In this document: positions 55,312-64,000 of the stretch, piece after piece | Position numbering within the stretch: the first letter of the stretch is position 1 | How the letters are laid out: the number at the start of each line of letters is the position of its first letter | Assembly: GCF_003111665.1 (NCBI RefSeq) | Contig: NZ_CP022188.1 | Location: 3,658,001-3,722,000 of the forward strand | Length of the DNA stretch: 64,000 bases | DNA from: Parazoarcus communis | Lineage (GTDB): Bacteria; Pseudomonadota; Gammaproteobacteria; Burkholderiales; Rhodocyclaceae | Reading direction: 5' to 3' | Translations under genes and position numbers: made by a program | The notes under the pieces: model-generated | Database searches by the model: none | What the model saw: the letters and a program-made list of their open reading frames with translations, nothing else | What the model was told of the DNA's origin: nothing

Positions 55312-56228
55312 ATACAACGCCGGACAAGGACGAACCCATCGACAAACCAGACTTTCGTGCTGGCTTCGTCGCCATTGTCGGTCGGCCCAACGTCGGTAAA
55401 TCGACCTTGCTCAACCGTCTGATCGGGCAGAAGATCAGCATCGTGTCGAGCAAGGCGCAGACTACGCGCCACCGCGTGACGGGCATCCTGACAAACAAGG
55501 ACGCGCAGTTCATCTTTGTCGACACGCCGGGCTTCCAGACGCAGCACCGCAATGCACTTAACCGCTCGATGAATCGCACGGTGTCGCAGGTGCTCTCCGA
55601 TGTCGATCTGGTGTTCTTCGTGGTTGAAGCCGGGCGCATGGGCGATGACGACAAGCGTGTGCTCGAAGTGATTCCGGAAGGCGCGAAGGTGGTGCTGGTC
55701 ATCAACAAGGTCGACCAGCTCAAGGAGAAGGCGCGCCTGCTTCCGTTCATCGAAAGCGTGCGCGGGCTGCGCGACTTCGTCGAGATCGTGCCGTTGTCGG
55801 CCGAGCGCGGCAACAACTGCGACACCCTCATCAGCGCGGCAACGCCGCTGCTGCCCGAAGGCATCGCCATGTACGAGGAAGACGAGATCACCGATCGCAG
55901 CGAACGCTTCCTTGCGGCCGAGTTCCTGCGTGAGAAGCTGTTCCGCTTGCTTGGCGACGAGCTGCCTTACGGCATTGCGGTGGAGATCGAAAAGTTTGAA
56001 ACCGAGGGGCGACTGCGCCGTATCCATGCGGCGGTCATTGTGGACAGGGCAGGGCACAAGGGCATCGTGATCGGCAAGGGCGGCGAAAAGCTCAAGCGCA
56101 TTTCGTCTGAAGCTCGTGTCGAACTCGAGAAGCTGTTCGACGGCAAGGTGTTTCTCGAGGTGTGGGTCAAGGTCAAGAGTGGCTGGGCCGACGACGAACG
56201 TGCGCTGAAGAGCCTCGGGTACGAGTGA
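55308..56228 (+). CDS. era: GTPase Era
   Basis: This 306-residue GTPase binds 16S rRNA and controls 30S assembly. G1 [11 protein letters not shown]3 DTPG, G4 NKVD and the KH domain [19 protein letters not shown] are all present. The ATG at 55308 starts inside the rnc stop (ATGA). A slightly acidic ten-residue stretch precedes the G domain. recO follows 12 bp later. Confidence 0.97.
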   Translation: MNTTPDKDEPIDKPDFRAGFVAIVGRPNVGKSTLLNRLIGQKISIVSSKAQTTRHRVTGILTNKDAQFIFVDTPGFQTQHRNALNRSMNRTVSQVLSDVDLVFFVVEAGRMGDDDKRVLEVIPEGAKVVLVINKVDQLKEKARLLPFIESVRGLRDFVEIVPLSAERGNNCDTLISAATPLLPEGIAMYEEDEITDRSERFLAAEFLREKLFRLLGDELPYGIAVEIEKFETEGRLRRIHAAVIVDRAGHKGIVIGKGGEKLKRISSEARVELEKLFDGKVFLEVWVKVKSGWADDERALKSLGYE

Positions 56229-56240
56229 GCACGCGTCGAC

Positions 56241-56984
56241 GTGGCGCTGAAGCAACGTATCGAGCAGCAGCCGGCATGGGTGTTGCACACGCTACCCTGG
56301 CGTGAAACCAGCCTGATCGTCGAAGTGTTTTCGCTCGAACATGGCCGCGCAGCGCTTGCGGCAAAGGGCGCACGGCGGCCGATGTCTGCCCTCCGGGGCG
56401 TCCTGATGGCGTTTCAACCCCTGCTCATGGACTGGTCGGGCGGGGGGGAAGTGAAGACGCTGATCCGTGCTGAGTGGCGTGGCGGGCAGCCGCTCCTGAC
56501 CGGGCGTGCCTTGCTGTGCGGCTACTACCTCAATGAACTCATGCTCCGCCTCACGGCGCGGGAAGATCCGCACCCTGCGCTGTTCGAGGCTTACGAAACC
56601 GCCGTCACTGCGCTTGGCCGCAACGAAAGCCTCCCGCCCATTTTTCGTCGTTTCGAGCTCACGCTGCTGCAGGAACTCGGCTACGGCATTGCGCTCGATT
56701 CCGCCGAGGACGGGGCGATCCGGCCCTCCGGGCGCTACCGCTATATAATCGAACGAGGCCCTGTTGCCATCGATCTGGCAGCCAACGCGGATGAGATCGA
56801 GGCATTCGGCGAGGACGATCTGCCCGTCAGCGGGCAGACCCTGCTCGACATGGCAGCAGACGATTTTTCTCGCACCGAAACACTGATCCAGTCAAAGCGG
56901 CTGTTGCGTGCGCTGATAAACCACTACCTCGGCGGGCAACAATTACAGTCGCGCCGGGTACTGAAGGAGTTGCAGGAACTGTGA
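56241..56984 (+). CDS. recO: DNA repair protein RecO
   Basis: This 247-residue protein loads RecA in the RecFOR pathway. The N-terminal OB fold ([34 protein letters not shown]) and the helical C-terminal part are typical, and it lacks the zinc cysteines of some RecO proteins. The start is a GTG at 56241; no strong ribosome site is visible. It overlaps pdxJ by 4 bp (GTGA). Confidence 0.94.
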   Translation: MALKQRIEQQPAWVLHTLPWRETSLIVEVFSLEHGRAALAAKGARRPMSALRGVLMAFQPLLMDWSGGGEVKTLIRAEWRGGQPLLTGRALLCGYYLNELMLRLTAREDPHPALFEAYETAVTALGRNESLPPIFRRFELTLLQELGYGIALDSAEDGAIRPSGRYRYIIERGPVAIDLAANADEIEAFGEDDLPVSGQTLLDMAADDFSRTETLIQSKRLLRALINHYLGGQQLQSRRVLKELQEL

Positions 56985-57745
56985 TCGAACTGGGCGTCAA
57001 CATAGACCACGTCGCCACGTTGCGGCAGGCGCGTCGCACCTGGGAGCCCGACCCGGTATGGGCCGCGGTCGAAGCGCATCTGGGTGGAGCCGACGGGATT
57101 ACCGTGCATCTGCGCGAGGACCGGCGCCACATCAACGACAGTGACGTGCGCCGCTTGCGCGAACTCACGCAGGTAAAGCTCAACCTTGAGATGGGCGCAA
57201 CCGACGAAATGGTGGACATCGCCTGCGGCTTGAAGCCAGAGATGGCGATGCTGGTACCTGAAGGCCGGCACGAAGTCACCACCGAGGGCGGACTCGACGT
57301 GCTGGCACAGGAAGCGCGACTCAAGGACGTTGTCGGTCGGCTTGCTGATGCCGGAATCGTGACCAGCGTCTTCATCGATGCAGAGTTGCCGCAGATCGAA
57401 GCCGCAGCGCGGATCGGTGCGCGCGTGTGCGAGATCCACACCGGGCCATATGCGCACGCCTTTCATGATGCCGGCCGCGATTCCGAAAGCCCGGCGGTAC
57501 TGCTCGAACTCGAGAAGGTACGGCGTGCGGGCGAGGCGGCGTGCGGATTAGGCATGCGCTTCAATGCAGGCCACGCCTTGAACTATTACAACGTCGAGCC
57601 GATCGCCCGCCTTGCCGGTGTGCGCGAGCTTCACATCGGTCATGCAATTGTCAGCCGTTCCGTGTTCATTGGTCTGCGGGCTGCCGTTGCCGAAATGAAG
57701 CGTCTGATCCGCGAAGCCGCGGCTCATGCCGCTCATCGGACGTGA
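56981..57745 (+). CDS. pdxJ: Pyridoxine 5'-phosphate synthase
   Basis: This 254-residue TIM-barrel enzyme closes the pyridoxine ring from 1-deoxy-xylulose phosphate and an aminoketone. [38 protein letters not shown] and the [11 protein letters not shown] end are family motifs. The start is a GTG inside the recO stop. pdxJ-acpS is conserved in many proteobacteria. Confidence 0.97.
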   Translation: MIELGVNIDHVATLRQARRTWEPDPVWAAVEAHLGGADGITVHLREDRRHINDSDVRRLRELTQVKLNLEMGATDEMVDIACGLKPEMAMLVPEGRHEVTTEGGLDVLAQEARLKDVVGRLADAGIVTSVFIDAELPQIEAAARIGARVCEIHTGPYAHAFHDAGRDSESPAVLLELEKVRRAGEAACGLGMRFNAGHALNYYNVEPIARLAGVRELHIGHAIVSRSVFIGLRAAVAEMKRLIREAAAHAAHRT

Positions 57746-57755
57746 TACCGAGCCA

Positions 57756-58133
57756 ATGATCCACGGGGTAGGGACCGATATCGTCCGCGTCGAACGTCTG
57801 CGGGAGGCGCTTGAGCGTCACGGCGAGCGCTTTGCACTGCGAATTCTCGCCGAGTCCGAACGTGATGCCTGGCGCGCGAGCCAGGACCCTGCCCGGATGT
57901 TGGCCAAACGTTTCGCCGCCAAGGAGGCGTTCGGCAAGGCCCTTGGCACCGGCGTTGCGGTGCCGGCCACATTGCACGCCGTCGCGGTCGCGCATGACGA
58001 GCTCGGCAAACCGCTGCTTTCATTCGACCCGCGTCTGGAAGCGTACATGAGCGAACGCGGCCTGCATGCTCACCTCAGTCTTTCTGACGAAAACGATTAC
58101 GTCGTTGCGTTTGCGGTCATCGAGAAGCCATGA
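57756..58133 (+). CDS. acpS: Holo-[acyl-carrier-protein] synthase
   Basis: This 125-residue phosphopantetheinyl transferase activates ACP (43455). The GTDIVRVERL N-terminus and FAAKEAFGKALGTG contain the metal- and CoA-binding residues. The ATG at 57756 gives MIHGVGTDIV, the family start; an upstream ATG at 57726 lies within pdxJ. The stop overlaps nagZ by 4 bp. Confidence 0.96.
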   Translation: MIHGVGTDIVRVERLREALERHGERFALRILAESERDAWRASQDPARMLAKRFAAKEAFGKALGTGVAVPATLHAVAVAHDELGKPLLSFDPRLEAYMSERGLHAHLSLSDENDYVVAFAVIEKP

Positions 58134-59248
58134 ATACTGTTCCCCTCAAGCTGCCACGCGGTCCGGTCATGCTCGACGTTGCCGCCACGGAACTCGACGA
58201 CGACGAGCGCGAGCGCCTGTGCGATCCGCTGGTCGGCGGGGTCATCCTGTTCGCACGCAACTTCTCCGGATCCGAACAACTCGTTGCACTGACGGCCGAG
58301 ATCCATGGTTTGAGGGACCCTGCGCTTGTGATTGCGGTCGATCATGAAGGCGGACGGGTGCAGCGTTTTCGTACCGATGGATTCACCCGCCTGCCCGCAA
58401 TGCGCACGCTTGGACAGATGTGGGATCACGATCACCTTGCCGCGCTCGATGCGGCACGTGCGACCGGCCATGTCCTCGCGGCGGAGTTGCTCGCGCATGG
58501 AGTCGATCTGAGCTTCACCCCGGTGCTGGATCTCGACTACGGCGTTAGCCGCGCGATCGGCAATCGTGCCTTTCACCGCGATCCGCAGGTCGTCGCGACG
58601 CTGGCCCAGGCGCTTTCGGCCGGAATGGCGGAGGCGGGCATGGCGTGTGTCGGCAAGCATTTTCCGGGGCACGGCTTCGTCGAGGCCGACTCGCACCATG
58701 ATATTCCGCTTGATGATCGCGAATTCGAAGCAGTATGGGCGGAGGATATTGCGCCCTATCGCCACCGACTCGGACGCCAGCTGGCCGGTGTGATGCCTGC
58801 GCACGTCATCTATCCCAGAGCCGACCCCGCACCAGCCGGTTTTTCTGGGTTCTGGTTGCAGGATGTATTGCGCAAGCGCATTGGGTTCGACGGCGTGGTC
58901 TTCAGCGACGATCTGAACATGGAAGGCGCAAAGGTCGCCGGTGACATTCTTGGTCGCGCCAAGGCAGCCTACGAGGCTGGATGCGACATGATTCTGGTGT
59001 GCAATCGCCCGGACCTTGCGGCCGATCTGCTGGATCGCTGGGCGCCGGTGCCCAACCCGGAGAGCCTCGCCCGCATCGCGGCGCTGGCGCCTGCAAGGCT
59101 TCGCACGTCCAGGCCGACAGACCCGTTTGCGCTGGAGGTGCACGGCCCCTATCTGGCTGCGCGAACGCAGGTGCTTTCGCTCCCGGCCGACGTGGCGACG
59201 GGTGCCTCCATGGCGGCGTCAACCATTGGTGACAAGACAAAGTCCTGA
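58130..59248 (+). CDS. nagZ: Beta-N-acetylhexosaminidase
   Basis: This 372-residue cytoplasmic glycoside hydrolase family 3 enzyme removes N-acetylglucosamine from recycled anhydro-muropeptides. The catalytic loop reads KHFPGHGFVEADSHHD and the nucleophile region VFSDDLNMEGA. It is the last gene in the lepA-acpS run; a 169-bp gap without a clear terminator precedes uvrC. Its product can influence AmpC induction where that system exists. Confidence 0.96.
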   Translation: MNTVPLKLPRGPVMLDVAATELDDDERERLCDPLVGGVILFARNFSGSEQLVALTAEIHGLRDPALVIAVDHEGGRVQRFRTDGFTRLPAMRTLGQMWDHDHLAALDAARATGHVLAAELLAHGVDLSFTPVLDLDYGVSRAIGNRAFHRDPQVVATLAQALSAGMAEAGMACVGKHFPGHGFVEADSHHDIPLDDREFEAVWAEDIAPYRHRLGRQLAGVMPAHVIYPRADPAPAGFSGFWLQDVLRKRIGFDGVVFSDDLNMEGAKVAGDILGRAKAAYEAGCDMILVCNRPDLAADLLDRWAPVPNPESLARIAALAPARLRTSRPTDPFALEVHGPYLAARTQVLSLPADVATGASMAASTIGDKTKS

Positions 59249-59417
59249 GGTCTCAGCCTGTGGAGCCGGATGTGACACAGTTCGCTGCGTCGTGCCTGCC
59301 TGACACAGCTTGTTCGGGACTGTGGTCTTATGGGGGCAATCCTGCGCCTGCAGCAGTGCCGGACACCGACGGACGGCTTTCATGCCGCAGCACAACCAAA
59401 CTGAACGCGTAGCGCAC

Positions 59418-61235
59418 ATGAGCCACACAGATGAGCCCGCAGGCTTCGATGCCAAGTCCTTCCTCCGCAACCTGACGGAGGAACCCGGCGTTTATCGGAT
59501 GATCGGCGCCGACGACAAGGTGTTGTATGTCGGCAAGGCCAAGAACCTCAAGCGCCGCGTCTCAAGCTACTTCCAGCGCACGCTGTCGAGCCCTCGCATT
59601 GCAATGATGGTGGCGCAGATCGTGCGCGTCGATGTGACCTCCACCCGCTCCGAGGCCGAAGCGCTCATCCTCGAGAACAACCTCATAAAGAGTCTCGCAC
59701 CGCGTTACAACATCCTTTTTCGTGACGACAAGACCTATCCCTATATCGAATTGTCCGGCGACGCGTTTCCGCGCCTTGCATACCATCGCGGGGCATTCAC
59801 CAAGGGGGCACGATATTTCGGACCGTTCCCGAACGCCTACGCGGTGCGCGAGAGCATCCATCTGCTGCAGAAAACCTTTCAGCTTCGAACCTGCGAGAAC
59901 TCGGTGTTCCAGAACCGCTCGCGCCCCTGTCTGCTCAATCAGATAAAACGCTGTACCGGCCCCTGCGTCGGCCTGATCGACAGCGCCGACTACGCTACAG
60001 ATGTCAGACTCGCGAGCCGGTTTCTCGACGGCCAGGCGAGCGAAGTGATCGACGACCTGACCGGGCGCATGCATGCAGCGTCGGACCGGCTCGCCTTTGA
60101 AGAGGCTGCGGCCTGCCGGGATCAGGTCAGGGTGCTTCAGGCGGTTCTTCACAGGCAGTTCGTCGACAGCCGCAAGGACGAGGACGTCGACATCCTTGCC
60201 GCGGTGGAGGAAGACGGTCTGACCTGCATCAATATCGCGATGATCCGGGGAGGTCGGCATCTCGGGGATCGGCCGCAGTTTCCGTCCGGCGCGACGGTCT
60301 CCGGTGCGCTCGACGGTCTGCTCGCGTTTGTCGAACAGCACTATGCCGAGCACCCCATTCCCGCGCGGATCCTGGTCAACCTGGATCCCCAGAGTGTGAA
60401 GGAAACGCTCGCCGAGATCAGCGAGCGGCCACAGGGCGTGGTGTCACCCCGATATGCCGCCGAGAAGGCCTGGATGGAGATGGCGGAAAAGAATGCCCAT
60501 CTCGCCATTCAGGGGCGCGCGCGGGACGCCGGACGCATCGAGCAGCGACTCGATGCCTTGCGCGACGCACTCGATCTCGCCGAGGCGCCGCACCGCATCG
60601 AGTGCTTCGACATCAGCCACACCATGGGCGAAGCTACCGTCGCTTCGTGCGTGGTGTGCGAGGCAGGCGCAATGAAACGCTCCGAGTATCGACGCTACAA
60701 CATCGAAGGGATTACCCCGGGTGACGATTTCGCAGCCATGCGCCAGGTGCTGGAGCGCCGTTACGGCAAGGTTGCAGCAGGCGAGGGGGTCTGCCCCGAC
60801 CTGATCCTGATCGACGGCGGCAAGGGGCAGGTCAGTGCCGCGGCAGCCATCCTCGCTGAAGTCGGGCTCGAATCGGTATCGATGGTCGGGGTGGCCAAGG
60901 GGGAAGGGCGCAAAGCCGGACTCGAGACCCTGATCTTTCCCGATGGCCGCGAGGGGCTTGCACTCGGTGGCGCATCATCGGCCCTCCATCTCATCATCGA
61001 AATTCGCGACGAAGCGCACCGCTTCGCCATCACAGGTCACCGTGCGCGCCGCGGAAAAGCACGGATCGGATCCAAGCTGGATGACATCCCCGGCGTCGGT
61101 CCTGCCCGTCGACGCAACCTCCTTGCGGCCTTTGGCGGGCTGGACGGTGTGCGCAATGCAACCGTCGAGGACCTGTGCCGGGCGGATGGCATCAGCCGCG
61201 CGCTTGCCGAACAGATATACTCGGCCCTGCACTGA
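59418..61235 (+). CDS. uvrC: Excinuclease ABC subunit C
   Basis: This 605-residue endonuclease makes both cuts in nucleotide excision repair. The N-terminal GIY-YIG domain starts PGVYRMIGADDKVLYVGKA, the UVR domain is near 205-240, the RNase H-like part contains IECFDISHTMGE and LILIDGGKGQ, and two C-terminal helix-hairpin-helix motifs include DIPGVGPARRRNLL. The ATG at 59418 fits the family length. It is followed by pgsA, the conserved order. Confidence 0.96.
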   Translation: MSHTDEPAGFDAKSFLRNLTEEPGVYRMIGADDKVLYVGKAKNLKRRVSSYFQRTLSSPRIAMMVAQIVRVDVTSTRSEAEALILENNLIKSLAPRYNILFRDDKTYPYIELSGDAFPRLAYHRGAFTKGARYFGPFPNAYAVRESIHLLQKTFQLRTCENSVFQNRSRPCLLNQIKRCTGPCVGLIDSADYATDVRLASRFLDGQASEVIDDLTGRMHAASDRLAFEEAAACRDQVRVLQAVLHRQFVDSRKDEDVDILAAVEEDGLTCINIAMIRGGRHLGDRPQFPSGATVSGALDGLLAFVEQHYAEHPIPARILVNLDPQSVKETLAEISERPQGVVSPRYAAEKAWMEMAEKNAHLAIQGRARDAGRIEQRLDALRDALDLAEAPHRIECFDISHTMGEATVASCVVCEAGAMKRSEYRRYNIEGITPGDDFAAMRQVLERRYGKVAAGEGVCPDLILIDGGKGQVSAAAAILAEVGLESVSMVGVAKGEGRKAGLETLIFPDGREGLALGGASSALHLIIEIRDEAHRFAITGHRARRGKARIGSKLDDIPGVGPARRRNLLAAFGGLDGVRNATVEDLCRADGISRALAEQIYSALH

Positions 61236-61261
61236 CAATAAGGGCGAATACGCCGCGCCGC

Positions 61262-61837
61262 ATGCCTCTCAATATACCCAACGCCCTGACCTGGGCCCGC
61301 ATCGCCATGATTCCGCTTTTCGTCGGCGTGTTTTACCTGCCCGACGCATGGGTGAGCCCTGCGCAGAAGAACTTTTTTGGTACCGCGGTCTTCGTCCTCG
61401 CAGCAGTGACCGACTGGTTCGATGGCTATCTCGCGCGGGTTCTTCGGCAGACCTCCGCCTTTGGTGCCTTTCTCGACCCCGTTGCGGACAAGCTGATGGT
61501 GGCAGCTGCGCTCATCCTCCTGGTCCAGCTTGCGAGGGTCGACGCGATCATCGCCGTCATCATCATCGGACGCGAAATCACGATCTCGGCCCTGCGCGAA
61601 TGGATGGCGCGGGTTGGCGAGTCCGCGAGTGTTGCGGTCGCCTACATCGGCAAACTGAAAACAGCTGCACAGATGACAGCCATTCCCTTGCTGCTATACA
61701 ATGCGCCCCTGTCGTCGATTGACGTCCGCTTCGTGGGCAGTATCCTGATCTACGTGGCGGCGGCTCTTACGCTCTGGTCGATGGGGTATTACCTTCGTCG
61801 AGCCATGCCGAGGTTGGCGCGGCATATGGATCGCTAA
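61262..61837 (+). CDS. pgsA: CDP-diacylglycerol-glycerol-3-phosphate 3-phosphatidyltransferase
   Basis: This 191-residue inner-membrane enzyme makes phosphatidylglycerol phosphate. The CDP-alcohol phosphotransferase motif is complete: DWFDGYLARVLRQTSAFGAF followed by LDPVADK. Four or five membrane helices surround it. AAGGGCG is upstream of the ATG but a bit far (about 14 bp), so the start has some doubt. The tRNA-Gly promoter begins 19 bp after its stop. Confidence 0.96.
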   Translation: MPLNIPNALTWARIAMIPLFVGVFYLPDAWVSPAQKNFFGTAVFVLAAVTDWFDGYLARVLRQTSAFGAFLDPVADKLMVAAALILLVQLARVDAIIAVIIIGREITISALREWMARVGESASVAVAYIGKLKTAAQMTAIPLLLYNAPLSSIDVRFVGSILIYVAAALTLWSMGYYLRRAMPRLARHMDR

Positions 61838-61856
61838 GAGATTTTTAAATAAAAGG

Positions 61857-61884
61857 TTGACACAGTTTAAAAGCCGTCTATAAT
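61857..61884 (+). promoter_or_regulatory. Consensus sigma-70 promoter of the tRNA Gly-Cys-Gly operon
   Basis: TTGACA (61857-61862), a 16-bp spacer and TATAAT (61879-61884) are both perfect hexamers. The discriminator is GC-rich (GGCGGTC), as expected for growth-rate-controlled stable RNA genes. The tRNA begins 15 bp after the -10 box. Confidence 0.93.
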
Positions 61885-61899
61885 GGCGGTCTTTCGAGA

Positions 61900-61975
61900 G
61901 CGGCAGTAGCTCAGTTGGTAGAGCGATACCTTGCCAAGGTATAGGTCGAGAGTTCGAGACTCTTCTGCCGCTCCA
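61900..61975 (+). tRNA. tRNA-Gly (GCC), first copy
   Basis: The 76-nt cloverleaf has acceptor GCGGCAG/CTGCCGC, anticodon loop CTTGCCAAG (GCC), and encoded CCA. It is identical to the copy at 62132. Confidence 0.97.
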
Positions 61976-62039
61976 AAGAATTTTGAGTGTGGATTTATCC
62001 ATACTCGTGGCGCCGAAAGGTTGCCGACCAAGGATTAAA

Positions 62040-62113
62040 GGCGCGATAGCAAAGCGGTTATGCACCGGATTGCAAATCCGTGTAGGTCGGTTCGACTCCG
62101 GCTCGCGCCTCCA
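62040..62113 (+). tRNA. tRNA-Cys (GCA)
   Basis: The 74-nt gene has acceptor GGCGCGA/TCGCGCC, discriminator U, anticodon loop ATTGCAAAT (GCA) and encoded CCA. It lies between the two tRNA-Gly genes. Confidence 0.96.
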
Positions 62114-62131
62114 GGCTGTAAAGGTTTTAGA

Positions 62132-62207
62132 GCGGCAGTAGCTCAGTTGGTAGAGCGATACCTTGCCAAGGTATAGGTCGAGAGTTCGAGACTCTTCTGC
62201 CGCTCCA
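62132..62207 (+). tRNA. tRNA-Gly (GCC), second copy
   Basis: The 76-nt gene is identical to the copy at 61900, including CCA. The operon terminator begins 8 bp later. Confidence 0.97.
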
Positions 62208-62215
62208 GTATGCAG

Positions 62216-62250
62216 AACCGGACAAGTGATTCACACTTGTCCGGTTTTTT
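62216..62250 (+). terminator. Terminator of the tRNA operon
   Basis: AACCGGACAAGTG and CACTTGTCCGGTT form a perfect 13-bp stem with a 5-nt loop and run straight into T6. This is a strong intrinsic terminator. Confidence 0.95.
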
Positions 62251-62269
62251 GCATTTGGAGATCTGGCCG

Positions 62270-63448
62270 ATGCTGCATCCACCCTTTCAGTTGCCACGTG
62301 GTGCCGTACTCCCTGATTTCGGTAATGGCGGGATCTTCGGACTGGCGCGCGACATCAACGGCTGGCTGCGCCATGCGGCGCCTCCGCCGCACGCATCCGG
62401 ACTTCAACTGGAAGGCGGCGGGCCGGTCATCCTCATGGTCATCGATGGCCTAGGCGACGCCTTTCTCCAGCGCCACGGACAGGGCAGCACGATTCTGCGT
62501 TACCGTCAGCGGCGGCTGACCTCCGTTTTTCCGAGTACCACCGCAAGCGCGGTCACGACGCTCCTCACGGGCCTTTCGCCTGCGCGGCATGGGCTGACCG
62601 GCTGGTTCATGCATGATCGCCGCTTTGGCGGTGTCATCGCCCCCTTGCCACTCTACCGTCGCGGCGCAGGGGCTCTGCAAAGCCTGGCGCTGACTCCGCG
62701 TCTCTTTCCGTACGACGGAATGTTCCAGTACAGCAAGGTAGCAGCGACGATGATCTCGCCGCAGGACATCGCCTGGTCACCATTCTCGTGTCGTCATGGT
62801 CGCGGGGCCGAGCTCCGGGGCTATGCGTATCCGGACGCATTCGTGCCTGCTATCGTCGAGGCTGCATTGCAGCCGGGAAGTGCGAGACGGTTCATTCACG
62901 CCTATTACCCGCGTTTCGATGCAGTGTGTCATCACTATGGGGCTCACTCGCCGAAGGCGATCTCGGAGTTCGCGCGTATCGACCGCTACTTCGATCAACT
63001 CCTGAACGGACTTTCAGGGCGCGGGGCCAGCGTGATTCTGACCGCTGACCACGGGTTCATCGACGCACCGGATCGCAGGCACCTCCACCTGAGCAAGACA
63101 CCGAAGCTCGAGGCCATGCTCGATTCACCCCTGTTTGGCGAACGGCGGGTGGTGTTCTGCCGCGTGCGACAAGGTGCTGAATCGGATTTTGAAGCGCTGG
63201 CGCGCGTGCAGTTGCGGGGCAGGGCGGTTGTCCAGCCTTCGGGACGATTGATCGACGCGGGCTTCTTTGGTCCCGGTCCAGTCAATCCACGACTGGCAGA
63301 ACGGTGTGGCACGCATGTCCTGCTGATGGAAGCGGGGTGGACGCTCACTGACCGCATGCCGGGTGAGCGACTGCACAGGATGACAGGGGTCCATGGGGGG
63401 CTGAGCGCGGACGAGATGTGGGTGCCGCTGGTGCACGTGCAACCCTGA
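62270..63448 (+). CDS. Alkaline phosphatase-superfamily phosphodiesterase (NPP-like)
   Basis: The ATG at 62270 gives 392 residues with GGAG 9 bp upstream; an in-frame ATG at 62210 lies ahead of the tRNA terminator and is not credible. The metal and nucleophile motifs are MVIDGLGDAF, FPSTTASAVTTLLTGLSPARHG (catalytic Thr), YYPRFDAVCHHYG and LTADHGFID, matching nucleotide pyrophosphatase/phosphodiesterase-type enzymes. No signal peptide is evident. The substrate is unknown. An 80-bp gap follows. Confidence 0.88.
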   Translation: MLHPPFQLPRGAVLPDFGNGGIFGLARDINGWLRHAAPPPHASGLQLEGGGPVILMVIDGLGDAFLQRHGQGSTILRYRQRRLTSVFPSTTASAVTTLLTGLSPARHGLTGWFMHDRRFGGVIAPLPLYRRGAGALQSLALTPRLFPYDGMFQYSKVAATMISPQDIAWSPFSCRHGRGAELRGYAYPDAFVPAIVEAALQPGSARRFIHAYYPRFDAVCHHYGAHSPKAISEFARIDRYFDQLLNGLSGRGASVILTADHGFIDAPDRRHLHLSKTPKLEAMLDSPLFGERRVVFCRVRQGAESDFEALARVQLRGRAVVQPSGRLIDAGFFGPGPVNPRLAERCGTHVLLMEAGWTLTDRMPGERLHRMTGVHGGLSADEMWVPLVHVQP

Positions 63449-63528
63449 TCTGTCACCACCGTGTCAAACGTTCTTCATTGCGCGGTCATGAGGTATTTCT
63501 ATCCTGCTGCCTGAATCAGGAGGCGCAT

Positions 63529-63744
63529 ATGGCTGAGAAAGCGGCAAGGAAACCCAGGCTGATCACGAATCATGACAGCGATCGCGATGCGGGCTGGCTG
63601 GAGAGGGCGCTATGGCAACTGGAGGCCGACTGGGGGCCGCTTACGGGTGTCGGTGGGCCGCTGTGTTTTGTTGTGGACGAATGTGCCGAGGTCGCTGCAA
63701 GTTTTAGTGCAGATCCTCATCTGGCGGAACTGGCAGCACAATAA
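63529..63744 (+). CDS. Small protein of unknown function (71 aa)
   Basis: This hydrophilic 71-residue protein (start MAEKAARKPRLITN, then WLERALWQLEADWGPL) has an AGGAGG ribosome site 5 bp upstream of its ATG, which supports real translation. I recognise no family. It has no signal peptide or membrane helix. Its last 41 bp overlap the convergent gene at the window edge. Confidence 0.6.
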   Translation: MAEKAARKPRLITNHDSDRDAGWLERALWQLEADWGPLTGVGGPLCFVVDECAEVAASFSADPHLAELAAQ

Positions 63745-64000
63745 TCCCTTCATCGAGCAGCTCACCCATCTCGTCACCGGAGGCTGCGCCGCGGATGCTC
63801 CGTGCCTCGGCATCTCCGCGATGAATACGGCGCGCCTCCTCGGGAAAACGGTTACCGACATCCTCTGCTTCGCGCGCAAGCTGCCGTATTGAAGCAGCAA
63901 ACGTCGCAGCCAGCTCGCCCCCAGACTGTGGCGCCGGCTGCCTGGCCGCTGCACTTGGCGCGGGAGGCGTCGATGTGCCTCTGGTCTGCACGTATGGGGC
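63704..64000 (-). CDS. Uncharacterised protein, truncated by window edge
   Basis: The frame is open on the minus strand to the end of the window, so only the C-terminal 98 codons can be seen. The visible part has a Pro/Ala/Ser-rich segment, then a charged helix (FAASIRQLAREAEDVGNRFPEE), and ends in VLPVPPDEDLH. No family is recognised. A GTG at 63991 could be a start, but reading continues past it, so the N-terminus is probably outside the window. Confidence 0.55.
   Translation of the reverse strand, partial: APYVQTRGTSTPPAPSAAARQPAPQSGGELAATFAASIRQLAREAEDVGNRFPEEARRIHRGDAEARSIRGAASGDEMGELLDEGIIVLPVPPDEDLH

Noticed and set aside
62210..62269. An upstream start of the phosphodiesterase gene at 62210
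   Set aside because: That ATG precedes the strong tRNA terminator hairpin. The ATG at 62270 has its own ribosome site after the terminator.

Overview
The window is chromosomal DNA of a GC-rich betaproteobacterium, most likely of the Rhodocyclales (Azoarcus/Aromatoleum/Thauera type). This rests on protein style and on conserved gene orders typical of that class: mltG-tmk-holB-pilZ-tatD, rne/rluC-HAD-Rieske-maf-yceD-rpmF-plsX-fabHDG-acpP-fabF, rpoE-rseABC-mucD-lepA-lepB-rnc-era-recO-pdxJ-acpS-nagZ, and uvrC-pgsA-tRNA. No CRISPR array, insertion sequence, prophage or rRNA operon was seen. Gene density is very high and most adjacent genes overlap by 4 bp.

Layout: 1-3761 holds cell-wall, dTMP, replication-clamp-loader, PilZ, TatD and ankyrin genes. 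3770-5189 is NADP-type glutamate dehydrogenase, preceded by two TGCAC-N7-GTGC sites exactly 40 bp apart that look like NtrC operators. 5223-14011 (minus strand) is the most unusual block: a large DUF2126 transglutaminase, a circularly permuted ATP-grasp/alpha-E fusion, a second transglutaminase, a histone-deacetylase-like hydrolase and a DUF429 protein, all in one direction behind a near-consensus sigma-54 promoter at 14051-14065. 14259-24065 carries an M20 amidohydrolase, an FtsX-type permease, rmuC, moaA, a small unknown, a Lon-type protease and another unknown. 24129-27345 is a small accessory stretch (haloacid dehalogenase, LysR regulator, divergent MFS exporter) ending near a tandem tRNA-Asn pair. 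28058-39366 holds an aromatic/aspartate aminotransferase, uvrB, a low-molecular-weight phosphatase, RNase E and the rluC and maf groups. 39404-45010 is the ribosomal L32 and fatty-acid synthesis cluster. 45033-51568 holds YgfX, NadB and the sigma-E envelope-stress operon. 51622-59248 is the lepA-to-nagZ housekeeping operon. 59418-62250 is uvrC, pgsA and a Gly-Cys-Gly tRNA operon with a consensus promoter and a strong terminator. The end carries a phosphodiesterase-like protein and two unknowns.

How it fits together: the strongest candidate for a poorly understood system is the transglutaminase/ATP-grasp/alpha-E cluster. These families have been proposed from genome context to make and process amide-linked peptides or protein modifications, but the substrate is unknown. 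The sigma-54 promoter, together with the NtrC-like sites at nearby gdhA, suggests that this part of the chromosome responds to nitrogen supply. That link is an inference from sequence and has not been tested.
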